A DNA stretch of 64,000 nt from Rosellinia necatrix (taxonomy: Eukaryota > Ascomycota > Sordariomycetes > Xylariales > Xylariaceae). Position numbers and translations under genes: made by a program. The DNA lies in assembly GCA_021209875.1 (NCBI GenBank), contig JAGYVD010000002.1, positions 6,596,590 to 6,660,589 of the forward strand, written 5' to 3'. Under the pieces are notes generated by a model. It saw only the letters and a list, made by a program, of their open reading frames with translations, was not told the DNA's origin and did no database searches. Below, piece by piece: positions 1 to 10,900 of the stretch (its first letter is position 1; each line of letters opens with the position of its first letter).

Positions 1-426
1 CCCAGCCACGAGGCACAAGGCCCCAGGAAGTTTCCTGCCGGACTCTATAGCTAGAATGCCTTGTCGGCGCTGCGCTAAACCTCCATAGTTGGCGCTTGCG
101 ACTAAGCCACGGCCGACCTTCGGTAGGCTACTTAGGATTTACTTGTGACTATGGGTACCTATACGGCACCTTGGCCGGCATCTGCGGCGTAGCTATTAGG
201 CAGATATTCCGGGACCGGCCGGTCGAAGCGTATAAAGAGGCTACTTATGCTCGCAGAGGTAGTACACCAGGTTCAAAGTGTGTGAACGGTATAATTAATA
301 AGGCTACCACATGCCCAGTCCCTATCATCTTGAATCCTCCAACACAGTGGCATTCCACATTGTTTCATTCAAGTTGTGAACAGTTATCTTCGCAGGCTAC
401 TGTAAAAATCTCAAGCTCCCATAACA
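1..426. other. Gene-flanking DNA, no supported gene
   Basis: Base composition is ordinary, like the genes to its right. A TATA-like TATAAAG at about 230-236 and an A+T-rich stretch near 288-302 lie upstream of the ATG at 427 and could be promoter elements. An open frame from 96 to 476 on + has no recognisable protein character and overlaps the better-supported frame starting at 427, so it is not called. The window edge may cut whatever lies to the left. Confidence 0.4.
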
Positions 427-1017
427 ATGGCTGCTACAATCCTTGTCCCAGCTCAGCCCTTAACCAGCACTTGTAGGAAACTAGGGCCCGCACTCGACAA
501 TCAGGTTGCAGCAGGCAACTTAGATCGTCTTTCCAGCATGTCCGAATGTGCGGTGCATCTCGAGCTGCTTGATGCTATTGTACGCGTGGAGGGCGAGGTC
601 ACCGCATGGGGCAAGGGGAAGGGCCTTGCTGAAGGAGTAGCATGGAATGTATATTGCTCCGCTGCTGCACAAAAATTGCTGATGTGGTCGCACCTAGCCG
701 AAGCCCATAAGGGCAACACTCCGCCGCTAGACGTCTTAATTGTCTGGCACGCCTACATGCTGAACACAGCCGCACATAGGCAGTACGAGAACCAGGTACT
801 AAAGGGCCGCATGGGCCTCCAGGGGCTGAGCTGGGATGGCAAAAAGCTCTCTGCCTCTGGGTGCGTTGGCGGGGTCACGTCGGTGCCCATGTCCGCGGCC
901 AACAGGTTGAGGTCTAGGAAATTGACGGTAATCTTTGCTTTTGAGCTGAGCTTGACTTTATGCCCACCATTTGCAAGAGGTAAGCAAAAAGCACGACATC
1001 GGGCACCGCGATTGTAA
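427..1017 (+). pseudogene. Glycine-rich-domain-like (DUF1399) protein, truncated relic
   Basis: The 196-residue frame opens at ATG 427 in a good fungal start context (ACAATGGC). Residues 41-50 (CAVHLELLDA), the W-rich stretch at 71-87 and especially PPLDVLIVWHAYMLN at 99-113 resemble the N-terminal part of fungal glycine-rich domain-containing (GRDP/DUF1399) proteins, whose usual hallmark is PPLDVxxVWHxxMLNP. The function of that family in fungi is poorly known. Family members usually run to several hundred residues. Here the resemblance fades after about residue 137 and the frame stops at 1017, so most of the protein is missing. The last 60 residues look like unrelated read-through, and a coding-like frame on the other strand converges on the same place. 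An intron near a GTAAGC at about 980 could extend the gene, but no following homologous exon is visible. Family assignment is from motif memory; relic status is inference. Confidence 0.45.
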
Positions 1018-1172
1018 TACATAGTAGCACTTAGGAAGCCTCCAAGGGCCATGCACCAGTCAATTATAGAAGGCTGGACGTCATCTAGAGTCTTGAAGAC
1101 GTCTGTGGCACTGTGAAGCTCTTGTGCGATCCTCTTCATTATCCTGAAAAAGTAGTTGGGTTGCCAGTCATT
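753..1172 (-). pseudogene. Unrecognised coding-like stretch, minus strand
   Basis: On the minus strand the frame is open from just after a stop at about 1175 (sequence CTAG, also a possible splice acceptor) to a stop at 753-755, with an internal ATG at 1139. The part from about 1172 to 870 reads like real protein: it begins NDWQPNYFFRIMKR and continues through a D-W-C segment and a Cys-rich segment (residues GARCRAFCLPLANGG of the frame). The distal part, beyond about 850, is the antisense of the DUF1399-like relic and is probably not coding. I do not recognise the family. It may be a downstream exon of the minus-strand frame at 1251-1541, but no intron joining the two in phase was found. Confidence 0.3.
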
Positions 1173-1250
1173 CTAGTTGTCGGCTCCTTTTCGTTGGTTC
1201 TTAAAGAATTGATCTCCAGCCAGATTCTGCCATCCCTGGCGTGTTGAATA

Positions 1251-1541
1251 TCAATGAGGGTTCAACCCCGGTGTAATTCCCGAAGCTTCGGCAAGAGAGT
1301 TACGTGCCTGTTCCCTCAGCTCGTTTGATTGTCGAAAGACAGGAACCCTTCCGTATAAGTAATCCTTGACTCGCCTGTTGGCATTCTCGGCTATTTCATC
1401 ATTGAAATAACATTGCGCTTCAACAGGATTCTGTGGTATCTTAAAGTCTAAATGTTGCTTTTGTTGCCCTACGACTGTGGCACGATCGCACGCCTGCACG
1501 ACAAGGGTCTGCCGGCTGAAAATTAAAGGTCGTTTGCCCAT
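1251..1541 (-). pseudogene. Unrecognised coding-like stretch, possible exon
   Basis: This minus-strand frame contains a protein-like block with balanced composition: DFKIPQNPVEAQCYFNDEIA followed by NRRVKDYLYGRVPVF and a charged helix-like stretch. The first 10 residues after the nominal ATG (1541) read through TTTAATTTTCAG, a good fungal 3' splice site, so the real exon probably begins near 1515 and the upstream exon is lost or not recognisable. It stops at 1251, only about 80 bases before the open stretch at 1172-753 on the same strand, so both may be pieces of one intron-containing or decaying gene. No family is recognised. A second frame (1441-1635, -) overlaps it and is treated as its shadow. 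Confidence 0.3.
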
Positions 1542-1638
1542 TCATCTTCAAGAGTAGGGCGCCGGGGAATGCAGGAGAGTTAGCAATGGGATGAACACAA
1601 CATGCAAGGTGGGTGGTAATGAACATATATTTCAACTG

Positions 1639-3057
1639 CTAGGGCAGAGTTAAGCTAGAAGCTTGGTCGCCTAATTTCAGGCACGCGCTTTTGAACCAAG
1701 CCCAGTGTGTATCAACAGCCCACCTTGACAGGTACTGCAGCGTCCATATAATCTTATAGATGCCGAGCGGTGTGCCTGTTGATCCAAAGTTATGTTTGCA
1801 CCAGAGGAATTTCTTGCCGTCGTCCGCCCGCGTAGATGTGACGAGATACCAATCATGGCCTTGAATGATGATCGCAGGGAGGACCTCAGGCAGACGATCA
1901 GTCATAGACTCCACCTTTGCCCATTGCGCCGCTAGCCAGACCATCAGCTGAACCCTGGCCTTTTCGAAGTCATCGTTAGTGCGCTTCGTCTCGACCGAAA
2001 TAGCAATGGGTCGGTGTAGTAATGGCACATAATCGGTATGGTTTATGCTCAGCCCAGGCATAGACCTACGCCAGGCTTCTATCCTGTCTGCTGCTATATT
2101 GTCTGCCACCGTCCCGTTAGCCGTCATCATCTCTGTTGCTGTCCCATCCACGGCTGTTCGAATAGGCTCGAGTGCGATGGCGAAATCCACCTTGTGTGCC
2201 GGGGCATCTGGCACTTTGAAGTCGGTGACCAGGCTGGCTGTAGTGCATGGCACGACGGTAACCAAAGGGTTGCGGCCACCGGGGACATGTCGGCTGCGTG
2301 AAGCACCCATGATGGCCCTGCGCATCAGCGGGTAGTGTACCTTCATATTCCATGATGCTTCGGGATGCAGATTCTCGTCGCACTCGCGCGCCTCGTCAAG
2401 TATAAGGCCCACAAATTCGGGGTCGACGGGGTCAGACTGGTCGGCTAAAGCGCTAGTGAACAGCACGTCGTCGTTGTAGCAATCCCTGAAGTTCCGCCGG
2501 CGCTTTGGGTCAGCGAGTTCATAATAGCGTATTTCCTGGCGTTGGGACTCGTGGAGGAGGCCGCGGCATAGCGTCGTTGCGCGCTTGATGGGGTCGAGAA
2601 GCTTCCTGAGGGACTCGGGGAAATCGTCAGATCCGTCGTCATCCATCATACGGTGCTGCATACTAGCGTTGATCCGTAGCCTGGCGATCTGCTTTGTTGG
2701 AGAGCTACGACCGGTCTTGTTCGAACAGTTGCCTGTTTGGTCTGAGTACACCGAGCGCGTGTCCGATGTCGAAACTGAAGACGCATTGCCGGACCTGGGG
2801 TGCTTGGCGGCACGAGGGGTATCTTGGGGGTCGCGATCGTGGTCGTTGTCGATGGCTTGATGTTCAATTATTGGGAAACGCCCCTGCCTCTTCTTCGTTG
2901 GCGTTGTTGACATGGGCGGCGAGACAAGCGCGCGCTTTCGGGAGATGTTACGGGCTGTTGTTGACGCTGTGACAAGGGTTGTGGTTGCTGCACAATCGCA
3001 ATCAATGTCGGCGGCGTTGATGCGACTGAGCCAATCGTGGACAGTTTCCCAGCTCAT
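1639..3057 (-). CDS. Fungal PD-(D/E)XK nuclease-like domain protein
   Basis: An uninterrupted frame of 472 residues when started at ATG 3055-3057. An upstream in-frame ATG at 3088-3090 would add 11 hydrophobic residues, but MSWETVHDWLSRI looks like the usual start of this family. The N-terminal third (about 15-140) is Ser/Thr/Arg-rich and probably disordered. The C-terminal two thirds carry the family features: an ESSWN-like motif (PEASWNMKVHYPLMR, about residues 233-247), an Asp in KVDFAIAL (about 291), and the ExK pair in ISVETKR (E about 356, K about 358), followed by a helix QLMVWLAAQW. These match the PD-(D/E)XK catalytic pattern known from fungal nuclease-like proteins of this length; activity is unproven. 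The family is common near fungal chromosome ends and in accessory regions. The gene has normal base composition, unlike everything to its right, and is the last intact gene before the telomere. Confidence 0.85.
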   Translation of the reverse strand: MSWETVHDWLSRINAADIDCDCAATTTLVTASTTARNISRKRALVSPPMSTTPTKKRQGRFPIIEHQAIDNDHDRDPQDTPRAAKHPRSGNASSVSTSDTRSVYSDQTGNCSNKTGRSSPTKQIARLRINASMQHRMMDDDGSDDFPESLRKLLDPIKRATTLCRGLLHESQRQEIRYYELADPKRRRNFRDCYNDDVLFTSALADQSDPVDPEFVGLILDEARECDENLHPEASWNMKVHYPLMRRAIMGASRSRHVPGGRNPLVTVVPCTTASLVTDFKVPDAPAHKVDFAIALEPIRTAVDGTATEMMTANGTVADNIAADRIEAWRRSMPGLSINHTDYVPLLHRPIAISVETKRTNDDFEKARVQLMVWLAAQWAKVESMTDRLPEVLPAIIIQGHDWYLVTSTRADDGKKFLWCKHNFGSTGTPLGIYKIIWTLQYLSRWAVDTHWAWFKSACLKLGDQASSLTLP

Positions 3058-3329
3058 GGGGCAGTAGAGCTGTAGTAGCAGTAGTATCACGGGGGGACGG
3101 TTGGGGTGCTATGTTAATGTGTTGATGTATTGATGTATTGATGTGTTGATGTGTTGATGTGGTAATAGAGGAGTTGCTGTGGTTGCTCCGGACGGCTAGT
3201 CTAGCTGGTTTGGACTTGGTGGGTGTGCGGCAACCCCAGCGGCTCCGTGCCCGCTAGATTTGCTGACGAGCGAGCTAACCAATAAGGGGGACTGTCTCAG
3301 ATAACCTAGCCTGCAATAACAACAACGCA
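3058..3329. promoter_or_regulatory. Upstream region of the nuclease-like gene
   Basis: Normal-composition intergenic DNA holding the presumed promoter and 5' leader of the minus-strand gene, including an 8-bp tandem array at 3114-3161. CCAATAAGG on + at about 3279 is a CCAAT-like box in the wrong orientation for this gene. No other gene is visible. Confidence 0.35.
3114..3161. repeat. 8-bp tandem repeat (TTGATGTR)x6
   Basis: Six consecutive 8-bp units: TTAATGTG, TTGATGTA twice, then TTGATGTG three times. They lie 57 to 104 bases upstream of the ATG at 3057, in the promoter or leader of the nuclease-like gene. Confidence 0.85.
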
Positions 3330-3560
3330 GTTACGGATGACTGGTTTTCCAAGCGTGGCATGCGTGGCACGCATAGAACATCCGTACACCTGTTGCCAAC
3401 TGGCAAACACAGACCAGCTATAGCGCGCACGGACTAGACCCACCCCACACACCTATACTCAGGCGGAATTCTAGTGGGCTAATTCCTCCCGCTTACTCTT
3501 GCCAATCCTATCGGTAGATTATTTATATAATATATCTGTTGAATGGGCTATATATATGTA
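3330..3560 (+). repeat. Dispersed repeat R1, copy 1, at the GC/AT boundary
   Basis: Begins GTTACGGATGACTGG and continues through GACCAGCTATAGCGC and GAATTCTAGTGGGCTAATTC. The same order of motifs occurs at 15284 and 61236. The first 170 bases keep high G+C; after about 3510 the copy becomes A+T-rich and its match to copy 2 weakens, so the right end is approximate. Probably a solo LTR or other non-autonomous remnant. It sits exactly where gene DNA turns into A+T-rich DNA. Confidence 0.7.
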
Positions 3561-6137
3561 GTCCCTGTAAAGTTTATATGTGAAATAGAATATAATTTTT
3601 AATAGTGTTAGGTTTGGAATGAGGAATAATGTTGTATTTATTATGGAGCTATTTCTTAAGCTAGGGTGAAAGGTGGAATAGTTTAGGGTCCTAGGTGCAC
3701 GGACCACCCTATATACGGCTAAATATCCTATTATAAGCACTGCCGAAGGGAATTCTTTGTTATTTTTTTAAGATAATAAATATGTTTTTTTTTAATTTAG
3801 CTAGTATTAAAACTTAAGTTTATATTATAAGTTTTTTTTAAGCAATTTTGTTTAATATTATTTTTATAATTAAAAATAATCTATATATTTTTATTTATTT
3901 TTAAAGCTTTAAATTGTTTTTTTAATTAAAAATTTTAAAGTTTTTTAATTAAAAATAACTTTGTTTTTAAAAATATTAATAATTAAAAAAGTTTATTACT
4001 ATTTTTAAGTTATAGTTTTTTATTTTTTTAATTTTTAATTTTTTTTATATAATTTATAATTTTTTTTATATAATTTATAATTTAAAGTTTTATATTTAAT
4101 GTTTTTATATAATTTTTGAATTTTATTTAATTTATTAAAGTTTTTTTATTTTATTAAAACCTTTTTAAATTTTTTTAAAGTTTTAATTATTTTTAGCTAG
4201 TTTGTTATTTTTTTATTTTATTATATATTTTTAATAAAAGGTTTAAATTTTTAGTTTTTATTTTTATTATAATTAATTATTAAATATTATATTATTATTA
4301 ATATTATTTTTATTTATAATATTATTAATAAAAAATAATTAATATTTTTAATTAAACTATTTTATAAAAATAAAAGTTTTTTAAGTTTTTATTAAGTTTA
4401 TTTAAATTATTAAATATAATAATAATGATTTATATTTTTAAAAAGAAATTCTGTTTATAATAATATTTTAAAACTTTTTATTATTTTTTTAAACTTGTTT
4501 TTTAATTAGTTTTTAATTAAACTGCTTTAGCTTTTTATTATAAAAGAAAATCACCCTGATAAAAATAATTAAAATTTAAAAGTTTTTATATTTTTATATA
4601 ATTAATTTTATTTTTAAAAAATATAAAATAACATGTTTTTATTTTATTTAGTTTTTATTTTTATTAAATAATTAATAATATTTTTATTAATTTTTTTAAT
4701 TTAATATATTAATAAGTTTTATAATTTTTAAATAAAATTATTATATTATTTTATATAGCTGTATATATAACTTTATAATTAAAAGATTTTTTACAGTATT
4801 TTTAAAATTATATAATTTTATTTAAATCGCTATTGCTTTTTATATAAGGTATAAAAATTATATTAAATTAAATAACTAATAAATTTTATAAATTTAATAT
4901 ACATATTTTTATAATTTAGTTTTTTATTTAATATATATTAAAAATATATAAATTTTATATTTTTATTTTAATCCATTTTAAAATTAATAATATAATTAAT
5001 ATTTAATATAAATAATAAAAATATTTAACTTATTTTTTTAAAATATTTTTTATTTAAATATTTTTAAAATAATATAAATATATTTATTAAAAAAACAAAA
5101 GCTGGTTTTTTTTATTTTAATCTGTTTTATTTTTTAAATTAGTTTTTTAATATTTAATAATAATTAATTTTGCTTTAACGTTTAAAAATATTTTAATATA
5201 AAAACAGTTAATAAAAGTTTTTATATTATTATTAAAAAATATTTTAAGCATTCTTTAACTTTAATAATATTTTACTAAATTATTTAAATTAAATAATTAT
5301 TATATTAAATAATTTATTTAATTATATTTAATAAATAAACAAGGTTTTTTAATATAATATTAATATTTTAAATAAATTAAAACTATTTTAAACATCAAAT
5401 AGTTGTTTATATTTGTTTAATTTACTGTTTATTGAAATTAGTTATTTTATATATTAACTATACATATTTTTTGCTTTTTTATTACATAAACTTAAAAATA
5501 TTTTTTTTAGTTATTTATAATTTTGTTTAAAGTTTATATTAAATGTTATAATTATAATAAAAACTAAAAATGATTAAATATAATAATAAATTAAAATTAA
5601 CAGTTATAAGTTAAAAAAATAAAGCTTAAAAAGAAATTATTATTTAAAATAAATAAAGGGATTTTTATGTTTAAAATAAATTATTAAAGTTTAAAGCTTT
5701 TAATTAAATAAAAATATTGAAATATTTAAATAAATTTATATGTTTATTAATTCTAAGTTTTAAATATCGCTTAAGTTTTAAAATATTTAATAAAAACAGT
5801 TTTATTTATTTTTAAAATAAGCAATAATATTTTATAATAAACTTAAACATAGCTAAAAATTAAAAAACAGCTATTTTATAATTATATTAATAAAATCTTT
5901 TGTTTTTTTAATTTAGTTATATATATAATTAATAAATTATAACTAATTATTATTTTATTTATTAAAGCTAAAAAATAAAGTTTTTATTAAATAATATATT
6001 TTTTAGTTATAATAAAGCTGTTAATTAATTAAATATAAAATAATTATAAAGTTTTTTATTATTAAAATCGTTTTTTTTATTTTAATAATGAAAAACTTTT
6101 TGGTTTTTATTACTTAAAAAAAGGTTTTTTATTAAAG
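3561..6137. other. RIP-degraded A+T-rich tract, no gene
   Basis: Saturated with A and T, with stops in every frame. The + strand is T-rich, suggesting a buried element in minus orientation. A 73-codon minus frame at 3519-3740 lies in a patch of intermediate composition (3580-3760) and is not supported as a gene. No boundaries of an element could be seen. Confidence 0.6.
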
Positions 6138-6340
6138 TGATACGCGCGCGTGGAGGGAGCGCTTACATAAGCCCCTCGCTTGGGGTGCTGTGGCCCGTGG
6201 CCACAGGCACGACCTAATTGGGCCTAGCCCTGTGTATGTGGGCCCTAGCCCACACTTAGGTAAAACTTTAGCTTAGCCTAGATTTGCTAGTCCTTCATCT
6301 TTTACAATACACACTTTACACCCCCATGGTGCACCTCTTA
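6138..6340 (+). mobile_element. Solo LTR, family A, copy 1
   Basis: A G+C-rich island of 203 bases beginning TGATACGCGCG and ending CACCTCTTA (CA changed to TA at the end). It is flanked on both sides by TAAAG, a perfect 5-bp target duplication (6133-6137 and 6341-6345). Its inverted partner at 51639-51843 has the same termini. There is a TATA-like region near the start and a GTGGCCCGTGGCCAC hairpin. No internal region is attached on either side, so it is a solo LTR. It is much less mutated than its surroundings. Confidence 0.88.
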
Positions 6341-6641
6341 TAAAGGTTTAAATTAAACTTTAAAATATAAATAAGCTATTTTATTGCAGCAGAAAAGTTT
6401 AAATAATTTTTTTAAGCCGTTATTAATTATTAATATATTTAATATATATCTTTATTTAAATAATATTTATATAAAAATTATGTTTTATTATAATTAAAAA
6501 ATAATTTAGTTTATATAATTTTATTTTTAAAATGCTTTAGTTTTTAATAAAATATTTAATTTTTAGAAGGTTTATATTATATAAATTAGATCTTTTATTA
6601 ACTATTTAATCTTTTATTATAATTATTAACTATAAAAAATA
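6341..6641. other. A+T-rich spacer, no gene
   Basis: RIP-type A+T-rich DNA between solo LTR A and repeat B1. Nothing else is visible. Confidence 0.6.
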
Positions 6642-6955
6642 TATAACAGTAGTATAGAACGACTTAACAATTAAGCCAGGAATCCCTATTTTAGGGATCT
6701 TTTAAACTAAGGATACACATATGTAAAATGCAGTTCTAATGCCGCACTTGCAAGCGCTACGCGCTCAGCGCAGGAACAACCTTTAAAATCGTTTTTATTA
6801 TATAACTAATATATATAAATACCTGTGGTTTACTACATTAAATAAAAGCTTTTTAAAAAATTTGATTATTTGTATTAAATATTCCCAAAGTATTACCACG
6901 CTTTTAATAATTAATAAATTTTTTTACAGATCGATCCTCACCTCTATTAAAAATT
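6642..6955 (+). repeat. Dispersed repeat family B, copy B1 (probable LTR)
   Basis: Contains GAACGACTTAACAATTAAGC, a hairpin around AATCCCTATTTTAGGGATC, AAAATGCAGTTCTAATGC and, at the end, ACAGATCGATCCTCACCTC. Matching copies lie at 32225-32545 (inverted, B2) and 33773-34085 (direct, B3). The terminal bases are not fixed because all flanks are A+T-rich; TGTAAC (TATAAC here) at the left is a plausible LTR start. Copy B1 keeps the most G+C in its central part. Confidence 0.75.
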
Positions 6956-7689
6956 ATATTCTATAAAAGATTTTTAATAATTATATTTTTATGCTAATAA
7001 AGTTTAATATTATTTTTTAAATAAATAAATAACCCTAAATTGTTTTTTTAATTAAATATTTTAATATATATATATTTAGCTTTAAAAGATCAGCAAATAT
7101 TTATTAAATATTTATTAGTAATTGTTTATTTTATTATAGCTATTATTTTATTATTATTTATAGTATTAAATATAACATATAAATTTTCTTATATAATCCT
7201 TTTATTTTAATAAATTAAAAAAACTTTAATTTAAATTTTTTTTAGTTAAAATATTTATAACTATAACCTGTTTTATAATCTGTTTTTTTTATAATTATTT
7301 ATTAAATTATTTAATAGCAACTTTATTAAAATTTATTTTTATAGTTTTTATTATAAAGATGTTCATAGCCTAATAAACAGGCAAGTTTATTAAATAAATA
7401 TAATTAAAAATAATCTTGTTTTTTTAAGTTTATTTGCAGTAATATTTTATAAAATCAGATTTTTAGGTTTAGTTTTACAACTATAGAGATTTTAATATTA
7501 TTACTATTAATTTATATTAACTAGTCTGTTTTTATCTATTATTATAATAAATATTAAACTTAAAAATAAATTAAATTTATTTTAGTTTTATAGCAGCTAA
7601 GTTTTAATTAATTAATCGCTGATTTTAATTTAAGCCTGTTTTTAATTATCAAGTTTTAATTGTTTTTTATTTAAAACATTTATTATATT
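6956..7689. other. A+T-rich tract, no gene
   Basis: RIP-type DNA between repeat B1 and LTR element 1. It may be the interior of an older element that element 1 landed in. No coding frame. Confidence 0.55.
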
Positions 7690-7941
7690 TGTCATGGCCC
7701 ACAGCCACGAGGGCCCTGATTGGCTGGATGAATAAGCGGCCTGGCGGCCCCTGATTGGTTCCCCGGCTAAGTAGGTACAAGTACGAGGTGGTGAATGCGG
7801 TAGGCCAGTTATGTAGTAAATAGCTAGTAGTATATATAAGTAGAAATTCTGGCCGTCGGCCCTATATATAGTTCTTTTTTTTTTTTTAATATATAAGTAT
7901 AGTTAGGCTTTATTTTAATTGCTGCTATTGCAGCTATTATA
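7690..7941 (+). repeat. 5' LTR of element 1
   Basis: Starts TGTCATGGCCCACAGCC and ends CAGCTATTATA, where the other LTR has CAGCCATCACA, so the terminus was TG...CA. The first 150 bases keep high G+C, including CGGCCTGGCGGCC; the last third is mutated to A+T. Contains TATATATAGTTC, a possible promoter core. Confidence 0.85.
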
Positions 7942-10900
7942 AAACTAAGGTTCATTTTTTATTGTTTAAAAAAACGTTAAATTTTTTTAACCGATTAAAC
8001 AATTAATTAATTAATTAATATATTAAAACGTTATAGCAAAAATAAATAATTTAATTTTTTTAGCGGAGGTTAAGCAATAAATGCGTTTTAAAAAAAACAA
8101 TTTAAATAAACTAGCTTTTTGTAATAATAACTAGTATAACTACTATAAACTTTAGCGCTAGTTTTTAAAGTTTATAAAACTAATATTATAAAGTAATAAT
8201 ATTAATACGGCTAAACGTTCCACATAAAAAAATAAAAGTTATAATAAAAATAAAAACAAAAAAAAAAACGGATTTATTAATATTTTTATATTAAAATTAT
8301 ATTATTAGCAGTAATAGCTAAAGTATATATGCAGCTAGCTTTTATAAAACTTTATAAAAACTTTATAAAATAAATAAAATTAACGCTGCTTATTTTATTA
8401 TAAATAAATAAACAAAAATAGTTTTTATAGTAACAATAAATAAAAAAAATATATTTTTTTATAAAACAGTTTTATAAATTTTTAATTGTTTATAAAACTA
8501 GTTTAAAAATATTTTAAAAGTATATATTATAAGTTTAAACATTGTTTTTACTTATAAGCGTTATGTAAAATATTTTAAAAACGTTGTTAATATAATAAAT
8601 AATATTAATAATAACTTTATATAAATAATACGTTAAATATATTAATTTAGCTTAAAACCAAAAAATTAAAGCTGATTTAAACTAAGCTTTAATTAAAATA
8701 AACAAAAAATTAAAATTTTAAAAATTAAATTGTTATAATATCTATTTAATTAAATAAATTTAATAGTTGCTAAAAACTATTTTAAAACTTAATTTAAAAC
8801 TTTAAACTTATAATATATTAAAAAAAATTGCAATTAATTTTTAAAGCCGCTGAACTTTTATATTTATAAATAAAAAACTAATAAAAATAAATCAGAAATA
8901 AAGTTTAAATATTAGTTTATACTTTTAAAAATAAACTTATTAAAAACAATAATTATTTTTAATATAAATTAAAAAAATAGATTATATTATTAGTTATATA
9001 AAAATAAAGCTTTTAAAAATTTAATATTATTTATTATTAATAATTATAATAAGTTAATATTAAAAACTAGTTAAAAATATTAAACTATTTATTTTTGTTT
9101 TATCATAACTTTAATAAATATAAAAAACCAAAATTTAATATTAAAACTTAAAAATAATAATAGATAATAAATTTACTGCGTTTTATATTAAATTTATTTA
9201 TTAAGCCGGTATAACAAAAGTTAATTTAAAAAACTTTAAACAGAATATATATAATAAGTTGTTTAAACGTTTAAATAACGTTATATAAATAAACTATATA
9301 ATAATATAATAAACTTTACTGTTTATTATAAATATATACAGCTATATAACTATTAAAAACAAAAGAATTTTTTTTAAAATAAAGTTTTAAAAAAAAAAAA
9401 AAACATAAAAAAACAAAAACTAAAAAGTTTTAATTACAGCTACTGAAATAGTTTCTGATTTAAAAGTATTTATTAATTTTAAAACAATAATAAAAAATAA
9501 CGGCTATTAAATAAGCAAAAATAAAACAAAATTTATATTAAACTAAAACTAAACTAATTTAAAATTTTTATTTTAAAAGCAAATATTTTATTTATTATAA
9601 ATAAAAATATTATAATAATAATTGTTTTTATAAAAGTAATTTTAACTGATTAAATAATATAAATATTAATATTATTTTTATAAAAACTATAAAAACAAAT
9701 TATATAAAAAAGTTAATATAAACAAAAAAAAAAACAGCTTAAAACAATTAAATTTTTTTAAGCAAAAATATTAGTATTTAATATAATATAATATAAAAAG
9801 TTTTGTTTAATTTTTAAAAAGCATATTAAAAAAACCTGTTTTTATAAATTATATTATAATAAACAATAAATATATATTATTTATTAAAGCTTTAGCTAAT
9901 ATAAGAGTAAACGTATATATTTTAATTAATATAATTTTACAGTTTAAATAATAAATTTTTAAAGCTTAAAACTATAATAAGTTTTAAGCTGGTTATTATT
10001 ATTAAATATAATAATAATTTAATTTAATAAATAAATTTAGTTTTAAAATTATATTTTAAAATATAAAAAAACTATATTAAAAGTTTTTTAATAATTATTA
10101 ATATAAAATACGATGTAATTATTAAAAAAATATTATAATTATTATAACTTATTAATAAATTTTTATTTAAACAACTTTTATTTTTAAACGATTAAAAATT
10201 TAAATATTAAATTTTTAAAATTTTAATAAATAAAACAGAAAACTTATAAAAATATTTTAAATATTAAAAAATATTGCTTAAAAAAAACAAATAAACTAAA
10301 AAACAAAAACGTAAAAATAATTAACTTAATTAAATGCAGCAAAAAAAAATTATAAGTTTAAAATATTTTAAATTAAATATAACAAAAGATTATTTAATTA
10401 AAAGCTATACTAACTATAAAAATATAAGCTTAAAAGTTTTTATTTTTTAAAACTATTCCGATATAAATTTTAAAACTTTAAAACTAATAAATATTTTAAG
10501 CAAAAAATAAAATTAAGCAGAAAATATATAAAATAAAAAAATATTAAACTAAAAATTAAACTAGTTTTTATAGCAGCAAAAACTAAGCTTAAAACAGAAG
10601 CTTTATTAAAAAAAACGCTTAAAGCTTTTATTAACTTAAGCAAAATATTAGTAAATAATATAAATAATAATTAATAAAAATTATAACTATTAAAACTATA
10701 GTTTTAATATAATATTATAATAAAATAATATAATATATTATGGCGTAATAACGCTGTATAAAATTAATAAAATAATAAATAATAAATAATAAAAATTTAA
10801 AATAACCTGTTATTTAAAAACAAAATAAAATTAAAAAAATTTGCGATAAATTATTTTAAAAGTTTACTACAAGTATTTAAATGTTTTTATAAAAGCTGTT

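Noticed and set aside
96..476. 126-codon + frame
   Set aside because: Overlaps the better-supported frame starting at 427, with no recognisable domain or codon pattern.
2038..2972. Several + strand frames opposite the nuclease-like gene
   Set aside because: Antisense shadows of a clear minus-strand protein with motif support.
3519..3740. 73-codon minus frame at the composition boundary
   Set aside because: Partly overlaps R1 copy 1, is rich in Ile/Tyr/Leu from A+T bias, and shows no motif.
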